A stretch of 10,849 nucleotides of DNA from Clostridiales bacterium (GCA_019418025.1 DYCR01000044.1:1-10849), one strand, 5' to 3'. Positions 1-6,899 are shown, counted from the stretch's first letter. Program-made: numbers and translations. Notes: generated from the sequence alone by a model not told the origin.

Positions 1-8
1 TTTTATTG

Positions 9-35
9 ACCCCCGGTAAAACCGGGGGTTTTATT
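9..35 (+). terminator. Rho-independent terminator of an upstream plus-strand gene
   Basis: A perfect 9-bp GC-rich stem (9-17 with 21-29) closes an AAA loop and runs into a T-rich tail ending near 35. The T tract lies on the plus-strand 3' side, so it most likely ends a gene that lies left of the window and converges on the ThrE gene. That gene itself is not visible here. Confidence 0.75.
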
Positions 36-53
36 GGGCTAAAGCGCCCAACA

Positions 54-88
54 AAAGCGCCATCCTTTTTTCACGAGGATGGCGCTTT
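54..88 (-). terminator. Terminator of the ThrE-type exporter gene
   Basis: A perfect 12-bp stem pairs 54-65 with 77-88 around an 11-base loop containing a T6 run. Read on the minus strand it lies about 40 bases past the exporter stop codon and ends in a short T4 tail. The tail is weak, and the palindrome could also act in the plus direction. The octamer AAAGCGCC occurs at 41-48 and again at 54-61, which may reflect a duplicated stem arm. Confidence 0.65.
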
Positions 89-127
89 AACACAACATAG
101 GACAGTAATAAAGAAAATACAAGTATG

Positions 128-1357
128 TTATTTGATCTTTGGTCTTTTTCTTGCAGTTACAAGACGGAATGCAGAGGAAATCAAAATGATCCCAAGAGCG
201 ATCGATCCTGCGATCGCAGCAGTGAGGGAGCCGTTGTTTGCAAATTCGTCCACCATTCCCTGCACTGCATAGGTCATGGTGTAGTAGACACCTGCACCGG
301 GGAGCAGAGGGAAGATGGACACGACCAGATAGGAGATCGCCGGATACTTGCGAATCCGAGCCATACATTCTGCATACAAAGAAGCGACCATGGCACCGAT
401 CAAATTGCCGAGGATCACATTTTTCGTAAAGTGTACCGTCACCAGATAAGATGACCACGAAAGCACAGAGCCGATGGCGCAGAGCAGTCCGCCGGGACCG
501 TGGATATTGAAATAGATCGCAAAGCCAATCGAGCCGATGAAGCTGGCCAGATTTTGGATAAGCGGGCTGTGGGGAAGTGCCGCAGGATACACCGCGTCAG
601 GCCAAAGCGTATGGGCAACATTCAAGGCTCCGGCGGTGCCCAGTGCAATCGCAATGGCGATCAAGCACACCTGAACGATGCGGTTGATGCCGGAATTGGT
701 ATCACCGTACATGATATCGCGCATTGCGTTGGTGAACAGCAGTCCAGGAACCAGAAGCATCAGCGCACCGATGATAGAGGAGTCTGCATAAGTCAGCACG
801 CCTAATGCATGCATGGCATATGCGGCGGCGGCACAGCAAAATGCAGCAAGGATCGTTCTGAAAAATTGGTTTGCACCGACATGATCCATCCACAGGTCGA
901 TCAGAAAAATGATCAGCCCGCAGAAACCGGCACCAATGGCATCCAGAACACTGCCGCCATAGAATATAGCGTAGCCGAAGGCACCGATGAAATAGCCAAG
1001 ACCCCGGCCTACGTGGTGAAAGTGCAGACAGTTTTCCTTGGTATCCTTCAGCCACTGGAGTGCAACCTCCGGGGCAGGTGCCTGCGTGCAGATCTTCCGG
1101 CTGAGATTATTATAGCGCTCGACCGCATCCAGATTATTTCCGTGATTGCCGATCCTGCGCATCCTTGTCATGGGGCTTCCGTCCGCCGTGATCATGCTGA
1201 TCGTCAGACAGTTAGGGATCGCAAAGGCCTCGGCCTCGTATCCGTAGGTTCTTAATACGCGCACGATGCTCTCTTCAATGCGATAGGTTTCAGCACCGGA
1301 CATGGCAAGGTTATAGCCAAGATCGGCAGCCAGCTCCAAAAGCAGTCGTTCATCCAT
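128..1357 (-). CDS. Threonine/serine exporter, ThrE family (fused two-domain form)
   Basis: The predicted protein has 409 residues and is an integral membrane exporter of the ThrE family, which moves threonine and serine out of the cell using the proton motive force. The N-terminal part (about residues 5-245) is the ThrE/DUF1212 region: a soluble start with the typical SGAETYRIEES stretch, then a run of hydrophobic segments from about residue 120. The C-terminal part (about 265-400) matches the ThrE_2/DUF3815 membrane domain. In many Firmicutes these halves are separate genes, so this is the fused layout. The ATG at 1357 is preceded by a purine-rich site (AAAGGGA) eight bases upstream. The protein ends in a basic tail typical of a cytoplasmic end. 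It is transcribed alone, divergent from the hydrolase gene. The family call is firm; the exact substrate is inferred from the family. Confidence 0.9.
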   Translation of the reverse strand: MDERLLLELAADLGYNLAMSGAETYRIEESIVRVLRTYGYEAEAFAIPNCLTISMITADGSPMTRMRRIGNHGNNLDAVERYNNLSRKICTQAPAPEVALQWLKDTKENCLHFHHVGRGLGYFIGAFGYAIFYGGSVLDAIGAGFCGLIIFLIDLWMDHVGANQFFRTILAAFCCAAAAYAMHALGVLTYADSSIIGALMLLVPGLLFTNAMRDIMYGDTNSGINRIVQVCLIAIAIALGTAGALNVAHTLWPDAVYPAALPHSPLIQNLASFIGSIGFAIYFNIHGPGGLLCAIGSVLSWSSYLVTVHFTKNVILGNLIGAMVASLYAECMARIRKYPAISYLVVSIFPLLPGAGVYYTMTYAVQGMVDEFANNGSLTAAIAGSIALGIILISSAFRLVTARKRPKIK

Positions 1358-1394
1358 CTAAAGGTCCCTTTCCATAGAGAATTCAACGGTTTAC

Positions 1395-1423
1395 AGTATA
1401 ACAACACCAACTGTTATTTACAA
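1395..1423 (-). promoter_or_regulatory. Promoter of the ThrE-type exporter gene
   Basis: On the minus strand, TTGTAA (complement of 1418-1423) and TATACT (complement of 1395-1400) are separated by exactly 17 bases. A TGT lies directly before the -10 box, which makes an extended -10 element. Transcription would begin near 1388, giving a leader of about 30 bases that contains the ribosome binding site. Confidence 0.65.
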
Positions 1424-1461
1424 GTATTTTCATAAAAATCTTTATTTTTTCAAGGAGTGTC

Positions 1462-1489
1462 TTGTTAATTGTCGTATTTGTGTTATGAT
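1462..1489 (+). promoter_or_regulatory. Promoter of the alpha/beta hydrolase gene
   Basis: TTGTTA (1462-1467) and TATGAT (1484-1489) are separated by 16 bases. The expected transcription start near 1496 lies downstream of the in-frame ATG at 1485, which argues that translation starts at 1551. This promoter is back-to-back with that of the exporter gene, about 60 bases away. Confidence 0.55.
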
Positions 1490-1550
1490 GATAATAAACA
1501 ATGATGGGCAGTTGATACCGTCATTGATAACCGACATGGGAGGTCTTGTG

Positions 1551-2474
1551 ATGCGTTCTGATTTTTATTTTGATTCCTGCGGAGCAGGTAAGATCCATTG
1601 CTGCAAGTGGACACCGGACGGCGAGATAAAGGCGGTCGTTCAAATTGTTCACGGGATCGCCGAGTACATTGAAAGATACGATGGATTTGCGGAGTTCCTG
1701 AATCAGCACGGCATAGCGGTCGTGGCTGAGGATCACATGGGGCATGGCAAGTCTGTCAATCACGGAGGGACTCAGGGGTATTTTGACGGAGGATGGGATG
1801 CAGTGATCCAGGATACCGTCCAGCTGACGAAACAGACCCGTGAGGAATATGCGGATATCCCTTATTTCCTGTTTGGCCATTCTATGGGATCTTTTATTTC
1901 CCGAACCATACTTTGCAGATACCCGGATCTGGATCTGGCAGGATGCATCATATGCGGAACCGGATGGATGCCGGATGCCGTTGTGAAAACGGGATATCTG
2001 ACGGCAAAGGCCTTCTGCGCAAGGTTGGGCGAGAAGGTCCCCAGTAAAAAACTGGAATCCATGCTGTTTGCCGGATTTAACAAGCGGGTGGAGCATAAGA
2101 GAACATCCGTCGATTGGCTGACCAGAGATGCATCTGTCGTGGATGCATACATCGAACATCCCATGTGCGGCTTTACACCGTGCTGCGGCCTGCTTCGGGA
2201 TATGCTGGGCGGCGTGATCTACAATCAGAAAACCGTAAATCTGGAAAAAATGAATCGGAAGCTGCCTATCCTGTTTGTGGCCGGCGGGGATGATCCGGTT
2301 GGTAACTATGGCAAGGGTGTCAAAATCGCCGCCCAGAAATTCCGCTCCGTGGGCATGAGAGATGTCACGTGCAGGCTGTTTCCCCTGTGCCGCCACGAGA
2401 TCCTGAACGAGCTGAACCGCAATGAAGTATATGAATTTGTCTATCATTGGATGTGCAAACATATGAATATCTGA
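1551..2474 (+). CDS. Alpha/beta hydrolase, serine aminopeptidase S33 / monoacylglycerol lipase-like
   Basis: This is a 307-residue cytoplasmic alpha/beta hydrolase of the Hydrolase_4 (serine aminopeptidase S33) type, often annotated lysophospholipase or monoacylglycerol lipase. The oxyanion region VHGIAEYIERY (about 33-43) and the strand with EDHMGHGKS (60-68) are typical. The catalytic triad can be placed: Ser111 in GHSMGS, Asp248 in GGDDPVG and His282 in RHEILNE. There is no signal peptide. Start choice: GGGAGGT at 1538-1544 sits six bases before the ATG at 1551. The in-frame ATG at 1485 falls inside the -10 box and has no ribosome binding site. The sequence is rich in cysteine. The natural ester substrate cannot be read from the sequence; short- or medium-chain acylglycerols or lysolipids are the family's usual substrates. 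It seems to be monocistronic. Confidence 0.9.
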   Translation: MRSDFYFDSCGAGKIHCCKWTPDGEIKAVVQIVHGIAEYIERYDGFAEFLNQHGIAVVAEDHMGHGKSVNHGGTQGYFDGGWDAVIQDTVQLTKQTREEYADIPYFLFGHSMGSFISRTILCRYPDLDLAGCIICGTGWMPDAVVKTGYLTAKAFCARLGEKVPSKKLESMLFAGFNKRVEHKRTSVDWLTRDASVVDAYIEHPMCGFTPCCGLLRDMLGGVIYNQKTVNLEKMNRKLPILFVAGGDDPVGNYGKGVKIAAQKFRSVGMRDVTCRLFPLCRHEILNELNRNEVYEFVYHWMCKHMNI

Positions 2475-2524
2475 GTGATTTGTTGAAATATTGCAGGGTG
2501 CAGGGAAAATGCAGTATTTCACTA

Positions 2525-2552
2525 TTGACAAAAGGTTACAAATTGTTATAAT
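2525..2552 (+). promoter_or_regulatory. Consensus sigma-A promoter of the secreted muramidase gene
   Basis: TTGACA (2525-2530) and TATAAT (2547-2552) match the housekeeping consensus at all 12 positions, with a 16-base spacer. The start of transcription would be near 2559, giving a leader of about 44 bases with AAAGGAG at 2588-2594. It is the strongest-looking promoter in the window. An imperfect AT-rich palindrome (2485-2520) ends just upstream of the -35 box. Confidence 0.85.
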
Positions 2553-2602
2553 TATAGGGTCTTAAATTAGATGTACTCGATACAGATAAAGGAGATCCAA
2601 TC

Positions 2603-4144
2603 ATGAAGAAAGTGATATCAATGGCTTTGGTCATTGTACTGGCACTGGGCCTGTTCCCTGCACAGGCTTTTGCCGCTGATTCCGCGTGGACCGCTGCCGG
2701 ACAGTCTCGTGAGCAGAAGCTGGGACTTGCAGATATCGGCTCATCCGGTTATCGGAATATGAAAACCAGTCAGATGATGCTGGATGTCATGAAGGTGATG
2801 GAAGGCTTCAGCAAGAAGGCCTATTCCGACAATACCCAGTATTCCATCGGCTACGGCACAAAGGCAAAGAGTCCCAATGAGGTACTCCCTGACGGTGTTG
2901 CCGGATATGAAGAAGCAGAGCGGCGGCTGATTGCGGATATCAAAGGCCGCGAGGAGATGCTCAATAACTATTGCCGGACCACTTTAATGAAGCAGCCGAA
3001 TCAGCAGCAGTTTGATGCACTTTTGGGATTTACATACAACAGCGGAACCGGTTGGTTTTTCAACAGCAGACTGGCCTCTTGGCTGAAAAATCCCACCACA
3101 GAGATCGATTTTATGAATGCCTTCGGCCAGTGGTCCCATGTTGGCAAGGAGCCTTGGTACGGTCTTGCCCAGAGACGGATTCGGGAAGCACTGATCTTTT
3201 TGAAGGGCCAGTATTATCTCCCGGGCAAGCCCGGCCCTGAGCATCTGATCAAGACAGAGGCCTTTAAAAAAGACCCTGTCCGATATGTCAGACCCAACGG
3301 CTCTCTGCCGTATTATGCAAGCATCATATTCGATTATGATTCTCCCACCGAGTCGATTTCCGGTGACCGTATCGATTTCAGAGATATCGGCGGCCCTCTG
3401 GGCACGCTTCCGGTTCCGCAATCCAAAAAGCACAAGTTCTTGGGTTGGGAGATCGTGGGTGTAAATGGGTCAGCAACTTCTGGCGGCGCAGTATCCTCCA
3501 GTACCATCGTTGGGAAGAATCTTCAGCTGGCTGCACGGTGGGATGACTATGAATTTGCACCGCCCTCATCGGCTAACCATCCCTTTGTGGATGTGCCGGA
3601 CGGTGCATGGTATGCCGATAAGGTCGAATTTGTTTACAAAAATGGCTACATGGCCGGAACCGATACAAACGAGTTCTCTCCGAATATGTCTCTGACCCGT
3701 GGCATGTTGGTAATGGTGCTGTACAGACTGGCAGGTTCTCCGGCTGTGTCTGAGGATGCCAAGAATTATTTCACGGATACCCAAGGGATGTACTATACAG
3801 AGGCTGTTGGCTGGGCAAAATCCAGTGGCATCGTCTCTGGTGTCGGCGATCGTGAGTTTGGGCCGGATCGGAAGATCACGAGACAGGATGCAGAGCTGAT
3901 CTTCTATAAATTCTGTGTAGATTATCTGGGTGTCAGCAAAAAGCAGTCCACCGACCTGTCTAAATATGCTGATATTGATGAATTGGCAGGTTATGCCAAC
4001 GAGGCAGTACAGTGGGCGGTAGCCGTGGGAATGATGGCCGGTGTTCAGGAGGATGGCAAAACATACCTGAATCCGCAGGGCAATCTGACCCGTGCAGAGG
4101 CTGCGACCCTGATCATGCGTTGTGTCAATGATATTATGAATTGA
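2603..4144 (+). CDS. Secreted GH24 muramidase with InlB-type repeat and three SLH domains
   Basis: This is a 513-residue exported protein. Residues 1-24 form a signal peptide (MKK, hydrophobic core, AQAFA before the cleavage site). Residues about 55-205 are a phage-type lysozyme (glycoside hydrolase family 24) domain, which cuts the N-acetylmuramic acid to N-acetylglucosamine bond of peptidoglycan. Glu67 and Asp76 match the catalytic Glu and Asp of T4-type lysozymes; Ser81 stands where T4 has Thr26. QQQFDALLGFTYNSG (134-148) and GLAQRRIREA (187-196) are further family signatures. Residues about 240-313 resemble an InlB B-repeat (Flg_new), with the usual FLGW and a closing AARW. Three S-layer homology domains follow (about 327-379, 388-442, 453-508), each with a TR-containing motif; they normally bind pyruvylated wall polymers. 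The gene stands alone between its own promoter and terminator, so a housekeeping wall-remodelling role is more likely than a phage lysin. Domain calls are firm; the role is inferred. Confidence 0.92.
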   Translation: MKKVISMALVIVLALGLFPAQAFAADSAWTAAGQSREQKLGLADIGSSGYRNMKTSQMMLDVMKVMEGFSKKAYSDNTQYSIGYGTKAKSPNEVLPDGVAGYEEAERRLIADIKGREEMLNNYCRTTLMKQPNQQQFDALLGFTYNSGTGWFFNSRLASWLKNPTTEIDFMNAFGQWSHVGKEPWYGLAQRRIREALIFLKGQYYLPGKPGPEHLIKTEAFKKDPVRYVRPNGSLPYYASIIFDYDSPTESISGDRIDFRDIGGPLGTLPVPQSKKHKFLGWEIVGVNGSATSGGAVSSSTIVGKNLQLAARWDDYEFAPPSSANHPFVDVPDGAWYADKVEFVYKNGYMAGTDTNEFSPNMSLTRGMLVMVLYRLAGSPAVSEDAKNYFTDTQGMYYTEAVGWAKSSGIVSGVGDREFGPDRKITRQDAELIFYKFCVDYLGVSKKQSTDLSKYADIDELAGYANEAVQWAVAVGMMAGVQEDGKTYLNPQGNLTRAEAATLIMRCVNDIMN

Positions 4145-4155
4145 TCGGATAATTG

Positions 4156-4196
4156 TTTGCTCCCAAAGGGTAACTTTGGGAGCAAATGTCTATTTT
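4156..4196 (+). terminator. Terminator of the muramidase gene
   Basis: A perfect 13-bp stem pairs 4156-4168 with 4174-4186 around a GGTAA loop, 12 bases after the stop codon. The tail is only moderately T-rich and includes a TTTT at 4193-4196. The stem strength and position make it a likely Rho-independent terminator, perhaps with some readthrough into the truA operon. Confidence 0.75.
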
Positions 4197-4220
4197 AACG
4201 GACATATTGTATCGTATAAT
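4193..4220 (+). promoter_or_regulatory. Probable promoter of the small-ORF/truA operon
   Basis: A perfect TATAAT (4215-4220) is preceded 16 bases upstream by a poor -35 match, TTTTAA (4193-4198), in the tail of the previous terminator. Transcription would start near 4227, leaving a leader of only about 24 bases with AAGGAG at 4236-4241. Confidence 0.5.
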
Positions 4221-4250
4221 ATCATCACTTCACAAAAGGAGTGATGATTG

Positions 4251-4379
4251 ATGTATTCACTGAAAAATGTCCGTGGACATGTACAGGTTTATGATATGAG
4301 CGGCAGATTTTTATTCTCTGCGGATTCTGAGCGAGAGGCATGGGAGGAAATCGAGGATTATGAGGAATATACGGCTTGA
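4251..4379 (+). CDS. Small unknown protein (42 residues) upstream of and overlapping truA
   Basis: A 42-residue reading frame starts at the ATG at 4251, nine bases after AAGGAG (4236-4241), and ends at 4379, 20 bases inside truA. The product begins MYSLKNVRGHVQVYDMSGRF and ends in a strongly acidic stretch (EREAWEEIEDYEEYTA). The first half, alternating valine, tyrosine and phenylalanine around a glycine turn, suggests a short beta-hairpin; the second half suggests an acidic helix. I know similar short proteins from Clostridia only as uncharacterised and assign no function. It is supported by a good ribosome binding site, a promoter directly upstream, and an overlap that makes truA translation likely to depend on ribosomes leaving this frame. 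It could be a functional microprotein or mainly a leader frame for coupling. Confidence 0.7.
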   Translation: MYSLKNVRGHVQVYDMSGRFLFSADSEREAWEEIEDYEEYTA

Positions 4380-5094
4380 TATTTGTTATGATGGCAGCCG
4401 ATATCAGGGGTGGCAGCGACTGTCCGGACCATCCCAGACCATTCAGGGGAAGATCGAAACTGCGCTGAGTCGAATTTTGGGAGAGCAAATCGAGATCACA
4501 GGTAGCGGTCGGACCGATGCAGGAGTACACGCAAAGGGGCAGGTGGCAAATTTTCACTGCAATCAGGACATGCCATGCGATCAGATTCTGTCGCAGCTTC
4601 GCCGGTATTTACCTGAGGATATTGGCATAATATCCTGTAAGGAGGCTTCACCCAGATTCCACGCGCGGCTGAATGCCCGGGAAAAGACCTATGAGTATCG
4701 GGTATGGTACAGCCAGATGCCATGCGTGTTCCAACGAAGGTACACAGCTCAGATACATGGAGCGCTAGATGTGGATGCAATGGAGCGTGCCGCGGCGCTT
4801 CTTGTGGGGACCCATGACTTTTCGGCTTTCTGCGGAAACCGTAACTTCAAGAAATCCACCATTCGGACCATCTTTTCCTTGGAAATTGCACAGGATCATG
4901 AGGAGATTCGGTTTCGTGTGACGGGAAACGGGTTTCTGCATCATATGGTTCGCATACTGGTCGGGACCTTGATCGAGGTAGGTCGGGGAGAGCGCAGCCC
5001 CGAAACGATCCCTGATCTGTTCGGAGCAAAGCGGGAAGCTGCCGGTTTTCTGGCGCCGTCTAACGGATTGTGCTTAGAGGAGGTTATTTATTGA
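4360..5094 (+). CDS. truA: tRNA pseudouridine(38-40) synthase TruA
   Basis: This 244-residue enzyme converts uridines 38, 39 and 40 in the anticodon stem-loop of several tRNAs to pseudouridine. The N-terminal start with YDGSRYQGWQ (10-19) is typical of TruA, and Asp53 in GRTDAGVHA is the catalytic aspartate. The second half contains the family's GTHDFSAFCG and GNGFLHHMVRILVGTL stretches, which build the RNA-binding cleft. Length is normal. The ATG at 4360 lies inside the 3' end of the small upstream frame. A purine-rich GGGAGGAAA at 4342-4350 lies within that frame and ends nine bases before the ATG, so translational coupling is likely. The stop codon overlaps the TTG start of the next gene (TTGA). 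The identification is secure. Confidence 0.97.
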   Translation: MRNIRLDICYDGSRYQGWQRLSGPSQTIQGKIETALSRILGEQIEITGSGRTDAGVHAKGQVANFHCNQDMPCDQILSQLRRYLPEDIGIISCKEASPRFHARLNAREKTYEYRVWYSQMPCVFQRRYTAQIHGALDVDAMERAAALLVGTHDFSAFCGNRNFKKSTIRTIFSLEIAQDHEEIRFRVTGNGFLHHMVRILVGTLIEVGRGERSPETIPDLFGAKREAAGFLAPSNGLCLEEVIY

Positions 5095-5432
5095 ATATTC
5101 AGATTTTCGGAAAATCAAAAAGCTTTGACACAAAAAAGGCAGAGCGATATTTCAAAGAGCGCAGGATCAAGTTTCAATCCATTGATTTGGTTCGTTACGG
5201 CATGTCCGGCAAGGAGTTTGACTCTGTGCTGCGGGCAGTCGGAGGCATCGACCAACTCATCGACTGGGACAGCAGCTCCCCCGAGGTGACGCTGATGAAA
5301 TATATGGATGACAGCCGCGCCAAGGAGGATAAGGTTTTTGATCATCCTGAGCTGATGAAGGCTCCCGTTGTGCGAAACGGAAAAGAGGCCACAGTCGGCT
5401 ACTGCCCCGAGGTTTGGGAACAGTGGAAATAA
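5091..5432 (+). CDS. ArsC/Spx-fold protein with the active-site cysteine replaced by serine
   Basis: This is a 113-residue thioredoxin-fold protein of the ArsC/Spx/YffB family. The start is taken as TTG at 5091, which overlaps the truA stop and follows GAGGAGG (5077-5083) by seven bases. A GTG at 5070 is possible but lies before that site. Members usually have a cysteine near residue 11 in a C-x-x-T/S or CxxC motif, used by arsenate reductases or as a redox switch in Spx. Here the sequence reads GKSKSFDTKKAERYF, with Ser11 at the expected cysteine and Thr14 kept. The C-terminal APVVRNGKEATVGY stretch with the family's conserved proline is intact. The only cysteine left is near the C-terminus (VGYCPE). 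Arsenate reduction is therefore unlikely. It may be a binding protein, perhaps touching RNA polymerase as Spx does, but that is speculation. Confidence 0.85.
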   Translation: MNIQIFGKSKSFDTKKAERYFKERRIKFQSIDLVRYGMSGKEFDSVLRAVGGIDQLIDWDSSSPEVTLMKYMDDSRAKEDKVFDHPELMKAPVVRNGKEATVGYCPEVWEQWK

Positions 5433-5437
5433 TGTAC

Positions 5438-5475
5438 AAAAGCAGTTTCTCAGGAGAGAAACTGCTTTTATTTTA
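5438..5475 (+). terminator. Strong terminator of the truA operon
   Basis: A perfect 14-bp stem pairs 5438-5451 with 5456-5469 around an AGGA tetraloop and runs into TTTTATTTTAT. It begins six bases after the stop codon of the ArsC-like gene and is a textbook Rho-independent terminator. The left-arm A tract also allows weaker function on the other strand. Confidence 0.93.
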
Positions 5476-5493
5476 TAACCCGGGAAATCCGGC

Positions 5494-5522
5494 TTGCCTT
5501 GAAGGGGAAAGGGTGATATACT
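5494..5522 (+). promoter_or_regulatory. Possible promoter of the symporter-aminotransferase operon
   Basis: TTGCCT (5494-5499) and TATACT (5517-5522) are 17 bases apart, and a TG at 5514-5515 gives an extended -10 element. The predicted start near 5529 lies downstream of the only plausible start codon of the symporter frame (GTG at 5513). Either this promoter or that start codon is therefore wrong. The element is good by sequence alone. Confidence 0.45.
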
Positions 5523-6899
5523 ATCCAAGTATTTTTTGATTTTCTGGAGGATTTAAACCGATTTCTTTGGGGAATTCCCATCCTGATCCTGATTTTGGGA
5601 ACCGGGATCTGCCTGACTGTATTTTGTCGCTTCCCACAGCTCCGACTGTTTCCTGCGGCATTTTCTCGGTTTGTGCGGACACTTTTTTGCCGAAAATCCA
5701 CTCAAAACGGGACAAGTCCCTTCCGTGCCCTCTGCACTGCACTGGCGGCAACGGTGGGGACAGGGAACATCGCCGGTGTTGCCGGAGCCATTGCCATCGG
5801 CGGTCCGGGAGCGGTATTCTGGATGTGGGTCAGTGCATTTGTGGGAATGGCTACCAAATTTGCCGAAAGCACCCTTGCGGTGCGCTATCGCCGGTACACA
5901 CCCTCCGGTGAGCCCATCGGCGGGCCTATGTACATGATTCACAACGGGCTCCCGCGCCGTATGCGCTTTCTGGCAGTAGTCTATGCGTGTCTGGGGATTG
6001 TTGCGGCCTTCGGTGTCGGAAATGCCACCCAGATCAATGCGGTGATTACCTCTTTAGAAGCATCTGCCGCCGCCTACGGACTGACACAGCACCCTGCTAC
6101 GGCATATATCGTCGGGGCAGTCATAGCTGTGATCGTGATGGTGTCGGTTTCGGGTGGTGCAGGTAAAATCGGAGAACTGACAGAAATCCTGATCCCCGTG
6201 GTTTCGGCGGCATACATCGGCCTTTGTGTCGTAGCCATCATGGTCCATGCCCAACGTCTGCCCATGGTACTCAAAGACATCCTGCAGGGTGCTTTCTGTC
6301 CGCAGGCGGTCACCGGAGGCGTGGTTGGAAGCATGTGCATGACCATGAGGATCGGTGTCTCCAGAGGGACATTTACCAACGAAGCAGGAATGGGAACCGC
6401 TTCAATGGCCCACGGAAGCGCTGTTGTGGCGCATCCCGTCGAGCAGGGACTTATGGGCATTATAGAAGTGTTTTTAGATACCATAGTGATCTGCTCGCTG
6501 ACGGCGTTTGTTATCTTGACCAGCGGGGTGCAGATCCCTTACGGAACAGCGGCAGGGGCAGAGCTGACTGCAAATGCGCTCAGTGCCAGTTTTGGTCCGT
6601 GGGTATCTGCGTTCCTGTGCGGCTGCCTGTGCCTGTTTGCTTTAGGAACGATCCTCGGATGGGGTCTTTATGCAGGGCGATGCGCAGAATATCTGTTCGG
6701 AAAAATACACTGGCGCGCCTTTGCGCTGAGCCAAGGTGCGTGTGTGATGCTTGGGGTGGTCCTGAACACCGGGGTGGTGTGGACACTGTCGGAGCTGATG
6801 AATGGGCTGATGGCGATCCCTAATTTGATTGCACTGCTGTTTTTGATGCCGGAGCTTGCTCGGCTTACCTTAGAATACAGAACGAAAAAACGCAGCTGA
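5513..6899 (+). CDS. Sodium:alanine symporter (AGCS family), 5' end frameshifted at a T6 run
   Basis: The product belongs to the AGCS family (alanine or glycine:cation symporter), a multi-helix membrane carrier importing alanine or glycine with sodium. Family signatures are clear: LCTALAATVGTGNIAGVAGA, GGPGAVFWMW, and SRGTFTNEAGMGTASMAHGSA-like residues in the second half. The continuous frame has no ATG, GTG or TTG before TTG 5595, yet family-like coding (LNRFLWGIPILILILGTG) extends upstream to about 5538. A GTG at 5513, preceded by AAGGGGAAAGG (5502-5512), reads eight codons to a TGA at 5537-5539. Skipping one T of the T6 run (5532-5537) joins it to the main frame and gives about 461 residues with a normal N-terminus. 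This could be a real or sequencing indel, phase variation or a programmed +1 shift. If only TTG 5595 is used, the first membrane segment is largely lost. The family call is secure; the start is not. Confidence 0.85.

Noticed and set aside
41..61. Direct repeat AAAGCGCC at 41-48 and 54-61 as a possible attachment site
   Set aside because: The repeat is only eight bases and lies in a terminator region with no integrase nearby; a duplicated stem arm is a simpler reading.
128..1357. Several plus-strand open frames of 60-150 codons across the exporter gene
   Set aside because: They are antisense to a well-conserved membrane protein and lack ribosome binding sites and family matches.
1485..1550. 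Upstream in-frame ATG giving a longer hydrolase
   Set aside because: It lies inside the predicted -10 box, has no ribosome binding site, and adds 22 residues before the normal family start, whereas ATG 1551 has GGGAGGT at good spacing.
2485..2520. AT-rich 11-bp hairpin after the hydrolase gene
   Set aside because: It has a 14-base loop, one wobble pair and no T tract, so it is a poor terminator. It may be an operator near the muramidase promoter, but nothing else supports that.
1521..2531. Long open frame of 336 codons antisense to the hydrolase
   Set aside because: It covers the whole hydrolase gene on the other strand, shows no recognisable domain and is explained as a shadow of codon bias in the real gene.
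5567..5911. Open frame of 114 codons starting at TTG 5567, with GGAGG at 5546-5550 upstream
   Set aside because: It overlaps the symporter coding in another frame and matches no family; the GGAGG is too far away (16 bases) and encodes part of a normal AGCS N-terminus.
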